DNA of 15,311 bases from Methylocapsa sp. (GTDB lineage: Bacteria; Pseudomonadota; Alphaproteobacteria; Rhizobiales; Beijerinckiaceae). Under the pieces are notes generated by a model, which saw nothing but the letters and a program-made list of their open reading frames with translations, ran no database searches and had not been told where the DNA came from. Numbering within the stretch: position 1 is the first letter of the stretch; the number at the start of each line of letters is the position of its first letter. Location: contig JAFMSB010000012.1 in assembly GCA_017353815.1 (NCBI GenBank), forward strand, positions 1 to 15,311. The letters run 5' to 3'. This document shows, piece by piece, positions 15,064-15,311 of this stretch. Both the position numbers and the translations under genes were made by a program.

Positions 15064-15311
15064 ATGACCGAGGTGGAACAGCTTGCGGCCTTTGTAACGC
15101 GGGCGCGCTTCGAGGATCTCTCCGCGGCCGCTCAAAAGCAGCTGACGATTCGGGTGCTTGATACCATTGGCTGTGCGCTTGGCGCTCTCTCCGCCGGGCC
15201 GATCAGCGCAATTCGCGCCCAGACCGCCGAGTTTGGAGGCAATCCAGTTTGCACCCTGATTGGTACGAGGACAAAGAGCGCGCCCGACCGGGCGGCCTTC
15301 TACAATGGCGC
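15064..15311 (+). CDS. MmgE/PrpD-family protein, N-terminal part (3' truncated by window edge)
   Basis: The visible 82 residues contain RVLDTIGCALGAL near residues 30-42, a short gap, GGNPVCTLIGT and the ending APDRAAFYNGA. This is the N-terminal signature of the MmgE/PrpD family, which includes 2-methylcitrate dehydratase PrpD, aconitate decarboxylase-like and uncharacterised dehydratases. The substrate cannot be assigned from this fragment. GGGGAAG at 15050-15056 fits the ATG at 15064; the ATG at 15059 would give only two codons. The 153-bp gap after the oxidase genes, and the unrelated enzyme type, suggest a separate transcription unit for carboxylic-acid metabolism. Confidence 0.82.
   Translation, partial: MTEVEQLAAFVTRARFEDLSAAAQKQLTIRVLDTIGCALGALSAGPISAIRAQTAEFGGNPVCTLIGTRTKSAPDRAAFYNG

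Noticed and set aside
1..15311. tRNA, rRNA, CRISPR array, insertion sequence or transposase
   Set aside because: None was seen on reading: no cloverleaf-like tRNA block, regular spaced repeats, or transposase motifs with terminal inverted repeats.

Overview
The window (about 58-60% GC by eye) looks like a chromosomal respiratory locus of an alphaproteobacterium, probably of the order Hyphomicrobiales (Rhizobiales) and perhaps close to Beijerinckiaceae. The placement rests on the style of the zinc-finger domain at 7638, the Tat and cytochrome proteins, and the gene order. It is an inference; no search was run. All genes read on the + strand.

Left part (1-2188): the C-terminus of a MauG/cytochrome c peroxidase-like protein, a Tat-exported calcineurin-like metallophosphoesterase, and a monoheme cytochrome c with a signal peptide. 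All three appear to be extracytoplasmic. A 417-bp gap (2189-2605) without a convincing gene separates them from the main operon. Near actA this gap holds two interleaved inverted repeats and a 12-bp palindrome.

Centre and right (2606-14910): a tightly packed operon for a complete quinol-to-oxygen branch. It encodes Alternative Complex III (actA pentaheme cytochrome; actB molybdopterin-like/Fe-S protein; actC and actF NrfD-type membrane subunits; actD; actE lipoprotein monoheme cytochrome; and a small one-helix protein at the usual actG position). These are followed by a SCO copper chaperone and a caa3-type oxidase: coxB with CuA and a fused cytochrome c, coxA of the A2 (YSHP) class, coxC, and a short subunit IV-like protein. 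The inferred electron path is quinol to ActB Fe-S clusters to ActA/ActE hemes to the CoxB cytochrome c domain to CuA to heme a/a3-CuB. Nearly all junctions overlap by 4-13 nt, so translation is probably coupled.

Three junction anomalies stand out. (1) actD is fused behind a complete zf-CHCC zinc-finger domain through a Pro/Ala linker that contains a 60-nt tandem duplication. (2) An 11-codon ORF with an ideal ribosome binding site sits at the ATGA junction after actC, just upstream of that fusion, and may be the fossil start of the ancestral actD. (3) The small actG-position gene runs 194 nt into the SCO gene in another frame.

Right edge: a possible weak hairpin after the operon, then the 5' end of an MmgE/PrpD-family gene (15064 onward) that looks functionally unrelated.
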